From assembly GCA_021789865.1 (NCBI GenBank), contig JAJYIX010000003.1, positions 1 to 44,431 of the forward strand: a DNA stretch of 44,431 bases. Direction: 5' to 3'. Below, one piece after another: positions 31,301-39,148 of the stretch (positions are counted from its first letter, which is position 1; every line of letters begins with the position of its first letter). This stretch comes from a bacterium (GTDB lineage: Bacteria; Patescibacteriota; Microgenomatia; UBA1406; GWC2-37-13). Position numbers and translations under genes: made by a program. The notes beneath the pieces are model-generated. The model did not search any database and was not told where the DNA came from. It saw only the letters and a program-made list of their open reading frames with translations.

Positions 31301-33777
31301 TTTTCCAAGTTTTTAGCAGCCTTCGCTCCCAACCTAATTAGACCCCCCTTCAAGCCTTTTCTTTGCGAGCTTCCCAAAGCTTCGGAAAGCTGGGAAAAAG
31401 GATTGACAGGTACGTCGAAATTTTTTCCCATGAGCATCTCCACCCCGCGATCCAGAGTACTTTTGTTAAATCTGAAATTGATCATCGTATCGACACCCAT
31501 TCTGCCGCCGGCTCCGCTTATGACAGCGTATGCGGCCGTATTGGCCGCCATCATCATCGCCGGTACGGCCGAAGGATCCATGATCCCAGGTGCATGGGCG
31601 CCCAAAAACTGGAAAATCCCGTTGATCCCCAAAGCAGTTATGTAATAACTGCCCATACTTAATCCGTATTTAATTTTGTTGTGCCACAGCGATTTCGTCA
31701 GTTCTCCCTTGTTCTTCCAAGCGCTTTCGGCCCGGTATAGGAATTTCTCCTTGGCCAAATATCCGGCCAGATGTTTTGTCGACTCAGGAAACTTCCTCCA
31801 TTCGAATTTGCTTCGGGTAGCATGCCTTTGACGCGCCTTGATTTCCTTCATGAGAGCGCTTGCTTCCTTATATCCGCCATACAAAACCATCCAAGCCATA
31901 AATTCTAAACCGCGGTTAACCGGGCCTTCCAAAAAGTAGTTAACGGCATGCCCTCCTAAAGCGGTCAGAAGAGTTGAAATAACAATTGCTTTGGTTTCAC
32001 TCCCGGGAGTAGATTCGGCCATGAAAGGGCTTTCTCCCTCAGGGTAGAACATTGCTTTTTGTGAGGCATTTCTTACTTTCGTTCCTGCAGAATCGGCATA
32101 TTTCAGTAATTTTTGTTTAAATCTTTCCAGATGAGATGTCTTTTCAAAAGCTTTTTCGACTCTTTCTTTCACCTTGGGATCGTTTTTTATCTCACCTTCT
32201 GATAGGAATTTGAAGGAATTTTCTTCTTTCGCAATATGTTCATTTAAAGTGTTTGAGGCTTTCTTGTCTTCCGAAGCCTTTTCCCGGGCGGTATCCTTGA
32301 TAAGATCTCCAAGGGTGACGCCTAGTCCGAATCCGTCGATATTTTTTTGATTTGTAAAATCCGTAAGAACAGATGGATCACGAAGGAGCAAGTCCCGGAA
32401 CATAAGCTTAAAGTCGGCAAAATTCACCGCTCTTATGGCAAAATCTCCTTGCTGGTTTTCAATATCGAAAAGGTCTTTATTCCAAGCTTCTCCTTTAAAA
32501 ATGCGTTGGTAATCGCTTTGCATCTTAGGACCAAGATAACCTTTGAAAGCCATATACGCTACGTCTGCATAATAATCTTTGAAGTTGGCCGTCATGAATT
32601 CGGCCAAGGTCTCGCCGGCAAGTTTTCTTGCCGATGCAAGGTAATTTTCTGCGTTATTCTTCACTTCGGAAGGCGCCAAGGTTCCAAATCCAAGTTCACC
32701 CCGGACGCTAAAAAGCATACCCTGGGATATCAGATCCAAACCGTGAAAAGCTTCCAAAAACTCTGAATCCTGCGGCAATCCCATCTCCTCCATCGTCTCA
32801 AAGCTTCGGCCTTTGACAGTCTTTTTCGGAGTTAAAGACTTTTCGACAACGCTTCTTGTTGTTGAATTATCGTTTATTCCGGAATTAAGTTTCGTGAACC
32901 AATATCTTTCTCCTTTAAATCTTTTTTCCTTGGCTTCATATGACAGAAAATTATCCAAGGATGGTTTGTCTTTCCTGGCTGCGGCGCGAACTTCTGCAAG
33001 GGTGGTTACGGCTTCCTGGCCGACTTGAAAAAGCCCGGCCAGTCCAGGCCCTTCTTCATACATAAAACGAAAGTCATTGAAGTAGCTTCCTAAAAAATTC
33101 TCCGGATAGGCATTGGCAAGATATTCAAATTTATCCTTCCAACTTTGAATATTTTCAACTTCCTGAGCCATCAGACTATGACCGCGTAGATATCTTTGAA
33201 GAACAAGTATTTCTTGTTTTGACTTCTCCGGGTCACCGAAGTTCTCGCGGCTCTTTTTTCCCAGCCCGATAAGGGTTGATCTGTAGGCTGTCTTATACTC
33301 ATCCGTTTTAAGGAGCTCGGAAAAATCTCCTTCTTCGATTTTTTGTTTTGCTGGCGTATCAAGTAGGCGGTACTCTTCAAAAAAGATTCCCGCCGATAGA
33401 GTGTCGACGAATGTTCCTGATCGGCTCTTAAACACCTGCTCGTTATGCTTGCGGACATACCCGCTGAATTCAATTTCTTCCTCTCTTCTTCTCATTTCAA
33501 CAAGAGGAGTTGCGTATCTTTTATGTCGGGCTTTGGCTTTTCGTCTTATTTCAAGCTCTTTTTCTGTTTTTTCTTGATTTAAATTTTTTCCTTCGAACAA
33601 ATCATTGATAAGCTTTTTCTGGTGCTCGTTTTCGATCAATTTCCTGTCAATAAAATAACGTCCGAATTTTTTTCTCTCAAGAAGACTACGATTGTTTGAC
33701 TCTGGCTTTAATTTTGGTGGCTCTTTATGAGGCTGAACCGGCAAGACAGCCTCGCTTGCGCCGGGGTGATCGACCAT
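25303..33777 (-). CDS. Giant 2824-aa penicillin-binding-protein-like envelope protein with C-terminal CHAP-like domain
   Basis: Residues 1 to about 590 are soluble and mostly helical; membrane helices follow at about 595-640, 705-760 and 962-985. The remainder should be outside the membrane. Residues about 1500-1700 resemble the GT51 glycosyltransferase of class A PBPs: E1534 with MFHNYSKYGVD, then ETYIKNFYGSTVNGI, F1644-GKS and DPQRALDHAL. The GGSTITQQ motif is not recognisable in place, so this half may be inactive. Residues about 1830-2150 form a transpeptidase with S1898-TFK, S1964-AN and K2099-TGT, the acyl-serine motifs of beta-lactam targets. The last 180 residues carry C2647, H2745 (PGHILYVLY) and D2766 (IIFDTNANGDG), suggestive of a CHAP/NlpC-like hydrolase. 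Normal PBPs are 600-900 aa. It is the last gene of a five-gene operon. Confidence 0.85.
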   Translation of the reverse strand: MVDHPGASEAVLPVQPHKEPPKLKPESNNRSLLERKKFGRYFIDRKLIENEHQKKLINDLFEGKNLNQEKTEKELEIRRKAKARHKRYATPLVEMRRREEEIEFSGYVRKHNEQVFKSRSGTFVDTLSAGIFFEEYRLLDTPAKQKIEEGDFSELLKTDEYKTAYRSTLIGLGKKSRENFGDPEKSKQEILVLQRYLRGHSLMAQEVENIQSWKDKFEYLANAYPENFLGSYFNDFRFMYEEGPGLAGLFQVGQEAVTTLAEVRAAARKDKPSLDNFLSYEAKEKRFKGERYWFTKLNSGINDNSTTRSVVEKSLTPKKTVKGRSFETMEEMGLPQDSEFLEAFHGLDLISQGMLFSVRGELGFGTLAPSEVKNNAENYLASARKLAGETLAEFMTANFKDYYADVAYMAFKGYLGPKMQSDYQRIFKGEAWNKDLFDIENQQGDFAIRAVNFADFKLMFRDLLLRDPSVLTDFTNQKNIDGFGLGVTLGDLIKDTAREKASEDKKASNTLNEHIAKEENSFKFLSEGEIKNDPKVKERVEKAFEKTSHLERFKQKLLKYADSAGTKVRNASQKAMFYPEGESPFMAESTPGSETKAIVISTLLTALGGHAVNYFLEGPVNRGLEFMAWMVLYGGYKEASALMKEIKARQRHATRSKFEWRKFPESTKHLAGYLAKEKFLYRAESAWKNKGELTKSLWHNKIKYGLSMGSYYITALGINGIFQFLGAHAPGIMDPSAVPAMMMAANTAAYAVISGAGGRMGVDTMINFRFNKSTLDRGVEMLMGKNFDVPVNPFSQLSEALGSSQRKGLKGGLIRLGAKAAKNLEKRSWKSLTFQQMTGTEEGSVDKLMLLRKFLVAKDNPKISMTDLELIHLAKFLNWLKDEQATYIIHNPTFYGRRKIRTQNGKSELLDNKQALKDIDNMRAELLHYAQANMPRQDYQDMLDVLQRVDTDVKSMRAKVWLRRRKYIIASLGYKVAFTGLSYLAANSPALHEPMNAIFGSDTRRPETMIQALQAPSTEVYQFNSSDHASAANEVAARFYELNNLIILINSDTNNGAGQILVSNNASYNGLTGAQLLQFQKSLGNFSSADLMRVIYDLSTFKEGQDSLAGLAAAMNGTDHKDLTPLVEYFLKNNPQLFMETAVKDHHLAALISINNADLAGKLKLPPMNLADQLSLFNLTADQQKEAVSSAVSAPFDVTTSDGHRQTLAVVGDVVAGFVDKLPAAQRNWDKLFLMQFHTIFQTDNTTLEQAVNHHFAAFLADSNSSMNGFVNPTGPLSMSDIQNSPNLSHDSLIYKIFSSFPSFEQTGHLVDLINQAKNGDAASYNELYQLLLRESARNPNINPEQMFNAANGAGIYDNILINIPQDQALAHSEMLSKIKPFMLQMGMAPVNGPVLNSDSILKLNIDPTLFTDPQFAYSYALTHQVADLNQLVQTKFGQTQFIMQNGNIVGVYHPNFYTDAQISPLNVAMLQSIEGQESQNDPKVLFPTLIYRNILGKGPLSGGSTPAVTLFGWLTEGSAHMLLDPNIPSANKESMFHNYSKYGVDYLIKLVMADVRGRIPNELAARMAPTMNLQPEKYNESHSKIKQLIDMLCFKMENYIAATQLDKNFGQNTIDETYIKNFYGSTVNGIDIRGAGAISQVLFGKSWESLNAGQQYLIISLGQSPMGYLFDYQNGQYVADPQRALDHALANIQSPKIGGKLDSIVGNNSDRARILHDLLNMQSQMTADTKTNQDPKVWGKVFTGGLELPKEVQNVSTPQTIGVEGLTGSQLQEQVKAGNVKSVTKIADGILITLKDAAATPENKIIPSQVIFPAPLPADKQAQGLIDLFYAGAFAEGTLHGNFYTINTPEGPIQVPAWHAGAVTVPGMAMVEYSGDYNAVVVDPTNELSKHPQLFGSTFKPLFTLWALTHHPEYMQPDIDPKTGFDPKLNFAPTTVGGIAVSNSTTITDMAGPHTVNYALAASANVPMAELWNRLIGQDPKAWADFQNFAHQFGIYFYEVKGGNYVPMDHIPTVDAGYGNIYVGGAKPTDSGLVQMAHFYYDLGVLALKGQGDPKQVAAAKYIFDALHNTAYKQGPTGIDIWSLNNIKDITMDNGFTKTGTQSMMGPNGQWIAGRVATFGAKLDPETGKVIAFLVYAGGRDVNGNPVELTWGSEEALPIQAEMIRAMGSSSSSDLVMQALNTVYMGGGGSYGLGAVSVNELFPYVKDFAPGRYAELSDSIMRGHTSSLFVDLVGPVHSNGATDVQTVALHVTNAAGQNNLISFDVPAGFITHINAGDVAQFYDNSAQKVIYSMLAEASKSDPAKYAGLLANLQSQGVNIVPISASETSPLLFTLHEQMKKNNFLLMGPEDAAKIMKEMGFDPQKTVFVNADLLKLYTGNPYDPTYGHLTADSHTVLDQLAAERNFMSLEKMFDVGIAQMPAADQAQFGSGLDQFLYSNGVSNQTYDLLRIFVDAHSSQSMVQGSSERLFLIQQFDNLMNNPEKAKLFAPNIWAAYSDFTYLQDKINHGIPLDSASAARAADMISQLQKVQSNTDYRVLALLGLNEHQTAAANNFTPVDVLSATPASSEAVFSSDRVISFLQDIVKHPNLYNATKANATLIKAAIDVVQASKSSANAADFTAQLKAMGINTDNLSSAIAEFNNTKQCVNGFVLINKILFNANVGVPDMQGLGKGQAIDFIAPLANASRHHGIGDPLVVNGLTQQASVGHNLLYEYVNQIQQVQSGDTMVLRFRWLDTPSHNDPGHILYVLYSGYDQNHNPELIIFDTNANGDGVSQIRTITSMDQLVPMVAKEAAPKFAYANGNLPQPEFAIIRPVSDSVPISN

Positions 33778-33796
33778 AAAAAAATGATAGCAGAAA

Positions 33797-34165
33797 TCAA
33801 ATCTCCTCGGAGGCTATTTTTCGCATTTGAAGAATGATAGAAGCGTCAAGCTTTGGTTCGAGCTTGGTTATAAAGTCGTTTAATATTGACGAATAAGCAA
33901 TATTGAAGACCTGCCGAGAGTTAAATCCGGTTTCTTGTAACTTTTCTTCCATCGTCTTTAAAAACTTTTCGACTTCTTCGGGTTTTGTTGGAAGTTTTGT
34001 CGAAAGTTCATTTATCCATTGCTTGTTTTTTTTATCCTTGGCGATGAGTTCCATTAATTTCAAATCAATACTTTTCATTAAATTCCCTTTTACTGCTTCT
34101 GATTCTTCTCCTAAATCAAGAAACCTTACAATACTCCCGATTTTTTTACCAAGTATATCTTCCAT
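33797..34165 (-). CDS. Small helical protein in the giant-protein operon
   Basis: A 122-aa protein from the ATG at 34165, which has AGAGG about 12 nt upstream and follows the preceding stop by 1 nt. It is all-helical and charged (MEDILGKKIGSIVRF..., SIILQMRKIASEEI) without membrane helices or a known domain. It may be of the same broad type as the small helical protein at 24799, but I see no convincing alignment. It separates the 324-aa gene from the giant PBP gene, with a 19-nt gap to the latter. Confidence 0.72.
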   Translation of the reverse strand: MEDILGKKIGSIVRFLDLGEESEAVKGNLMKSIDLKLMELIAKDKKNKQWINELSTKLPTKPEEVEKFLKTMEEKLQETGFNSRQVFNIAYSSILNDFITKLEPKLDASIILQMRKIASEEI

Positions 34166-34166
34166 A

Positions 34167-35141
34167 TTATTTTTTCTTCCTCTGATGATAATTTTCAACT
34201 GATTGGATGATAGTATTTCTACCAGGGACTAAAGCAGTCATCCCTATCGCCATGCCCGCTTCGGCATATATCAATCCAGCGGTATGAAACGCTTCTATCG
34301 GTGATGAGTGAGCTAAAAGTCCTAATGCAATAGTTTGCGCCGCTACTGCAGCCACACCGAGAGTCAGAGCTAGATCTGACATAGGCACATCTTTCCATTT
34401 AGGAAATATGTCGAAAGCTTTCCGGAAATTATCGCGTGCCGATGATAATACATCTTTCGAGGCTGTTAGGACTTCCCCAGCCTTTTGCTTTACCTCATAT
34501 GTCCTTATTCTGTCAAGAAGTTTCTGAAGACTGTCCTGACCGTTCACAACTATCGCCTCGGTCTTATGTTTTACTTGCAATAATACGGGTTCCGTCTTTT
34601 TTCCCGTCACTTCTTTGACAATTTCCTTAATAATTGGTTTGAGTGGCGTCTGCAATCTATTGGCATTGTGATCGCCTACTCCTTCATACTCGTCAAATTG
34701 GCACAACAAGTCAACTTGTTGATAGAAATCTTCCGGAAGTTTGACTATTCCGTTTTTTAAAGCCGTCTTCAGGTCGGAACCAATGGCGAATTGCCTAAAC
34801 GACGGATCATCGGGATAAAATCCTTGCAAAGCCCATAAAAGGACGTCCGGACGATTTTCTCCTATAAGTTTTGACATTACATCACGTGCCTTTTTGAATT
34901 CGGGGCTTTTTGAATTTAGATTAGAAGACAAAAGGAGCAGATCGGTACGGGTGAGATAATTACTTCTTCGTGCATCAGGATTGGCATACTGAAGCAATCC
35001 CGGGTCGACTCCGTCTTGTTCAGCTTGCCATGTGCCGGTTTTTCTAGCTCTTCTTTCAAAAAGTCCGTCAATTTTAGAACTAAGCTTTTCCGCGATTGCG
35101 AGAGGTGGTCTATCGGCCGGGACAGCTACTTGTTCTATCAT
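34167..35141 (-). CDS. 324-aa protein paralogous to the N-terminus of the 1335-aa protein
   Basis: Residues about 64-178 align with 71-192 of the protein encoded just upstream: RTDLLLL/RTELLLL, KSPEFKKA/KTPEFQRA, LWALQGFYP/LWLLKGFYP, QFDEYEGV/QFDQFEGV. The remainder has a helical linker and, near the C-terminus, two hydrophobic helices (about 255-280 and 285-308), so this copy is probably membrane-attached while the larger one is not. The domain is not one I recognise. The start codon overlaps the previous stop (ATGA). A plausible reading is that this protein ties a cytoplasmic complex to the membrane. Confidence 0.8.
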   Translation of the reverse strand: MIEQVAVPADRPPLAIAEKLSSKIDGLFERRARKTGTWQAEQDGVDPGLLQYANPDARRSNYLTRTDLLLLSSNLNSKSPEFKKARDVMSKLIGENRPDVLLWALQGFYPDDPSFRQFAIGSDLKTALKNGIVKLPEDFYQQVDLLCQFDEYEGVGDHNANRLQTPLKPIIKEIVKEVTGKKTEPVLLQVKHKTEAIVVNGQDSLQKLLDRIRTYEVKQKAGEVLTASKDVLSSARDNFRKAFDIFPKWKDVPMSDLALTLGVAAVAAQTIALGLLAHSSPIEAFHTAGLIYAEAGMAIGMTALVPGRNTIIQSVENYHQRKKK

Positions 35142-38100
35142 AGTACTGATCTACCTCCCTTGGCTGGCCCTGAGGAAGGTGTGTCTGTATCATGTGCAAT
35201 TTTTTCATCAGCAAGAATTGCTTCATGAATCGTGATCAAATCATTATAATCTTCAAGAATAAATTTATAGTTAGGAAGTTTTTTTACTAACTCATTTTTC
35301 AAGTCTCCCAATGCAAATTTAAGATAAAGTTTTGTTGTCTTTTTAACATCAACATCTTCAAATACAATATAATTAAAGAGTTCATTTTGCAGCCTTTGTA
35401 AGTGATTAGTTGGACTATCTCTTAAATATGATTTAATATGGTCCAACACAGGTAATTCTGCGAGCGGAATTCCCAATGCTTCTTCGATCAACCGGTCTAC
35501 ATATTTTGCCAAAAATACCTCGGACAACATGATCTCTGGCTCTTCATGCCCTCTTACTCTAGCATTTTCTTCTTTATAATCCATAATTAGTTTTGAGACA
35601 TCAAATTCTTTTTCCAATTTCTGTTGGATTTTCCGTACCGGAGATTCGCTGTCTTCAGCTTTGGTTTTTTCCTTGAAGTCCTCATTATTTTCTCTAAATA
35701 CAATTACCTGTCCTGGAATATAACCCCCGTCGTTATCCCCAACACTTATACGATTAAAATCCCGTACATTTTGCAATACTTTTATTCGAACTCCCAAAGA
35801 CAGATGATTAAATAGTTCGTAGAGTTCTTGCTCTGTGGTCGGTACCTTCACCTGAATTTCATGTTCTTTCAACGCTTGCATGATATTACCCGATTGTGCT
35901 TTTAATATTTTATTGACTTCTTTAGAATGCCAGGCACTTCTGCCAAGATCATATTTTATGGCATCCATTAGCGTCATACGATCGCCGATCGATTCTATTC
36001 CGAGAACATGCTCAAGTAAAAAGCTACTCATTCGTTCGAATCTCTTTGTGTAATCAAGTTCCATAAAATCACCATTCTTATACTCCTGATAGATTTTTAT
36101 TAAATTGTCACCTGCCAATATATCACCTAATTTGATGGCCTCACCCGGTTTTATTTCTTTTACTGGAGAAGCGAATATTTCTTCCTCTTCGCGGTTAATA
36201 AGTTTATATTTTCCTTCCCTGAGAACCACTTCCCATCCTTTTTGTTTATATATCGAATACAAAGAACTAAATGTGCTTCTATCAGAGGCTTCATAGAGAG
36301 CTTTAAGATAATCTTGATTCGTATTTACTAGCATGTGGATATTATCTCCTGCCGCATCCGGTACCATGGACCGAGCGATATTATATACTAGTTCTTCACT
36401 AGGTCCATCGACCATCAAGCCTCCTTCAACTTTTGGGTCGTAATGTTTCGAAAGTAAAATTAAATCCAAGCGTCGTCTATTGTATTCGTCAGCAATTTTC
36501 GATACTCTTCCGTCAATCAAGTAATCCAATAATATTCCTGCCTGACCTGGGTGTTTTTGGACCTGAGACACAGCATAATCCCACATCGCAAATGTTAAAG
36601 GAAAGCGATTTTCGGAAGAAATATTGTTGGTTTCAATAATCATTTGACCTCGTAGCGAGGTGCTAAAGTGGGAGATTGTCTTAGTTTCATTTTTTGTCCC
36701 TGCATCAACTTCCATAACGCCCGGAACGGAATTATGCAGCATCATATTCTCTAGGTCGTGTCTCAACGATGCCGGATTAGGGCTAATCATGAGCTTTTCG
36801 AAACCGTCGAGATAGGCAGAAACAGCTTCTCTATTGGTCACTATCACATCGTGTTCTCGATCTCCGGTCGGGCCCAAGTTTCTCCTGTCCGGAAGGTTCT
36901 TTTTATTTCTAAAGACATTTTTTAACTGATCAAGATTAGTCACTTTTTCTGTTTTTGATTCCGGAAGATTGGCGTTTGAAGAGACTCCTGCCAGCTCGTA
37001 ATTTTTTTTGTCTGTTTCCCGGACATAAAAACCAGCTCTGAGAAGGTGAGCGTCCCATCTTTTGTATTTTTCGTCTTTTTTCTGATATATTTTTTTCAAA
37101 AATAGTTGCGAATCCGGTGTATTTACGACAGGAGAAAGATCTTTTAGTATTTCCTTGGCGGCTGCTTCGTTCATGCCCATATATTCGCCGAACGTGTATT
37201 TCAAAAGTGCTGAGTTTACGTGATTCATTAAAAGATCCCTCTCTCCTTTTTCCTGTTTATCAGGTCTTATCGTGCTGTCGCCATATGCGATCGGCATGAG
37301 CTGAAAAATCTTTGAATACAGCATCTTTTCTCGATCGCTGGCTTTTCCGGGTTCTCTCATCATCCGTTCCCGCTTATCGAGGCCGTGGAATCTGACTACC
37401 TCGTATAAATAACTTATGGCCATATTCCTTATTTGCTGCTGACCTTTGAATCTGGGAGTTATTTTTTCTTTGGCGATAAGATAGTTGGCTATGGCAAAAA
37501 CGGCATTTTCTTCCGGAGGTATATCTATGAAGTTCAGTCTCGATAAGCCTCCGTAAATGGCATCCGTGGCTAGTGGTTCCTTAGTAAAAAAATTCATTGA
37601 CTTCTCTTGCGTCATCCCCGGATTGGAAAAGCGGATCAGATTTTCTGTCAATTCGTTTATCTTTTTTTCATCCATCCTATCTTTAAGCGATTTTTTGAGA
37701 TCCTCCAGCGCTTTTTTAGTCTCGGCATTTTCATATCCATTTTCTGTCTGATCTTTAATGCTTTTATCTTCGACTATCAATCCTCTGGTGACTAAGGACT
37801 TTCGGACATCATAAAAAAAGTCTGCTTTTCCGTCTTTAGGCTTCCTGGCCCTAACCAATCTTTCTGCGAAGCGCTTTCCGTTGGGAGTGGAAAAAATTTC
37901 CGCGAGGTCGTCGGCAGACATTCCCTGAATGTCTTCTGAAAATTGGCTCCCAATTTGTCCATCAAACCTTTTAAGGTTGGATTTCGCGTCAGGGCCAGTT
38001 ACTATGCCGCCAGACCTTTCTCTATACGCCAAAGAAAGTTCCAGACACTTGGATAAAACCGTTTTTTTATCCTCTGCTTGTAAGCCGCCAAAAAATACCG

Positions 38101-39145
38101 GATCGGTAAATACGTCTGTCATGTACAAAACAGCTACTTTGACTGCTTTGTTATTGTGGTCTGTGGTACTTAATCTGGCAAGGAGGTAATCGGACATGGC
38201 AAGCATGGCGGCAGGATTTTTTGGGTCATATTTATAATTATTGATCAATTTATCCTGGTCAATTCCATGTAACTCGGAAGCGAAAAAGTTTTCTCTTGCT
38301 TCCAGATAGTTATACCCATACTTATCAAAAAATTTATCCAATTTTTCGACAATATCGTCTGCTTGAGACTTACTATCGCCCGTCACCTTTTTGTACTCTT
38401 CTATTAGCCTATTCCTGGAGTCAACATAACCTGGTGGTTTTTCTTCGGCGATCGCTTTCAAAGTGGTTCTGTCAGGTGACGATCCCGCATCACCGGAAGC
38501 AGCTTTTTTAATTCTTTTTAAAAGAAGTTCCGTTTGTCCACTTTTCTTTTTTTTGGCAGCAGACTCGGCAACTTCTTTTTTCACGACATCGACAACTTCG
38601 GATACAATCGGCAAGAGAATGGTTTGATTCCTGCCTGGTTCATCCGGATCTTCTACACCTTCAAACTGGTCAAATTGCATCAGTATGTTTCCCACCCTTT
38701 CTCCAAAATCCTTAGGCATACTGACCAATTTTTTTTCTAATTCATCGGCTAGTTCACGTCCTTTAGTGTATTTATCAAATGGCGGTCCGGGATAGAATCC
38801 TTTCAAGAGCCATAAAGTGAGATCCGGACGTATTTGTTTTTCAAGAAAAAGTTCACTCATGAGCTGTTTTGCTCTTTGGAATTCAGGAGTCTTTGGCTTA
38901 AAACCTTTGGCAAGCAGGAGCAGTTCCGTCCTTGAGCAGCCTTCATCTTTCATCCTTGCTTCTTTAGTAACCTTATCCACTAAATAAGCGTATTCTCCAC
39001 CTTTAAGTCTTTCTGAGCAAAATTTTTTATCGATCTCCCAATTGTTTGGCTGGCGATTTTCCTTGCCAAACCGTTTAAAAAAAGCTTCATTACTCAAAGG
39101 CGCATTTTTCGCATTTGCTGTAAGCGCTGATTCTGACTGTATCAT
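35138..39145 (-). CDS. Giant 1335-aa helical repeat protein
   Basis: No signal peptide or membrane helix is evident, so it should be cytoplasmic. Residues 71-192 are the domain shared with the 324-aa neighbour. Three degenerate copies of a helical module follow, starting at about 311 (MLAMSDYLLARLS), 547 (AVFAIANYLIAKE) and 848 (PLTFAMWDYAVSQ). Their ends carry a pattern of an aliphatic helix, G-[FWLY]-x-V, and a strand: RGLIVED (454-460), RAGFYVRETDKKNYEL (703-718) and QKGWEVVLREGKYKLINREEE (in two pieces from 968). The same module occurs twice in the 1748-aa protein. The rest is charged and helical. No enzymatic motif is visible; a scaffold role is inferred. It starts 3 nt after the upstream stop. 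Confidence 0.8.
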   Translation of the reverse strand: MIQSESALTANAKNAPLSNEAFFKRFGKENRQPNNWEIDKKFCSERLKGGEYAYLVDKVTKEARMKDEGCSRTELLLLAKGFKPKTPEFQRAKQLMSELFLEKQIRPDLTLWLLKGFYPGPPFDKYTKGRELADELEKKLVSMPKDFGERVGNILMQFDQFEGVEDPDEPGRNQTILLPIVSEVVDVVKKEVAESAAKKKKSGQTELLLKRIKKAASGDAGSSPDRTTLKAIAEEKPPGYVDSRNRLIEEYKKVTGDSKSQADDIVEKLDKFFDKYGYNYLEARENFFASELHGIDQDKLINNYKYDPKNPAAMLAMSDYLLARLSTTDHNNKAVKVAVLYMTDVFTDPVFFGGLQAEDKKTVLSKCLELSLAYRERSGGIVTGPDAKSNLKRFDGQIGSQFSEDIQGMSADDLAEIFSTPNGKRFAERLVRARKPKDGKADFFYDVRKSLVTRGLIVEDKSIKDQTENGYENAETKKALEDLKKSLKDRMDEKKINELTENLIRFSNPGMTQEKSMNFFTKEPLATDAIYGGLSRLNFIDIPPEENAVFAIANYLIAKEKITPRFKGQQQIRNMAISYLYEVVRFHGLDKRERMMREPGKASDREKMLYSKIFQLMPIAYGDSTIRPDKQEKGERDLLMNHVNSALLKYTFGEYMGMNEAAAKEILKDLSPVVNTPDSQLFLKKIYQKKDEKYKRWDAHLLRAGFYVRETDKKNYELAGVSSNANLPESKTEKVTNLDQLKNVFRNKKNLPDRRNLGPTGDREHDVIVTNREAVSAYLDGFEKLMISPNPASLRHDLENMMLHNSVPGVMEVDAGTKNETKTISHFSTSLRGQMIIETNNISSENRFPLTFAMWDYAVSQVQKHPGQAGILLDYLIDGRVSKIADEYNRRRLDLILLSKHYDPKVEGGLMVDGPSEELVYNIARSMVPDAAGDNIHMLVNTNQDYLKALYEASDRSTFSSLYSIYKQKGWEVVLREGKYKLINREEEEIFASPVKEIKPGEAIKLGDILAGDNLIKIYQEYKNGDFMELDYTKRFERMSSFLLEHVLGIESIGDRMTLMDAIKYDLGRSAWHSKEVNKILKAQSGNIMQALKEHEIQVKVPTTEQELYELFNHLSLGVRIKVLQNVRDFNRISVGDNDGGYIPGQVIVFRENNEDFKEKTKAEDSESPVRKIQQKLEKEFDVSKLIMDYKEENARVRGHEEPEIMLSEVFLAKYVDRLIEEALGIPLAELPVLDHIKSYLRDSPTNHLQRLQNELFNYIVFEDVDVKKTTKLYLKFALGDLKNELVKKLPNYKFILEDYNDLITIHEAILADEKIAHDTDTPSSGPAKGGRSVL

Positions 39146-39148
39146 ATA

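Noticed and set aside
24799-34165. The small helical proteins at 24799 and 33797 as paralogues
   Set aside because: Both are short, charged and helical, but no run of aligned residues could be found by eye. Similar composition alone is not evidence.
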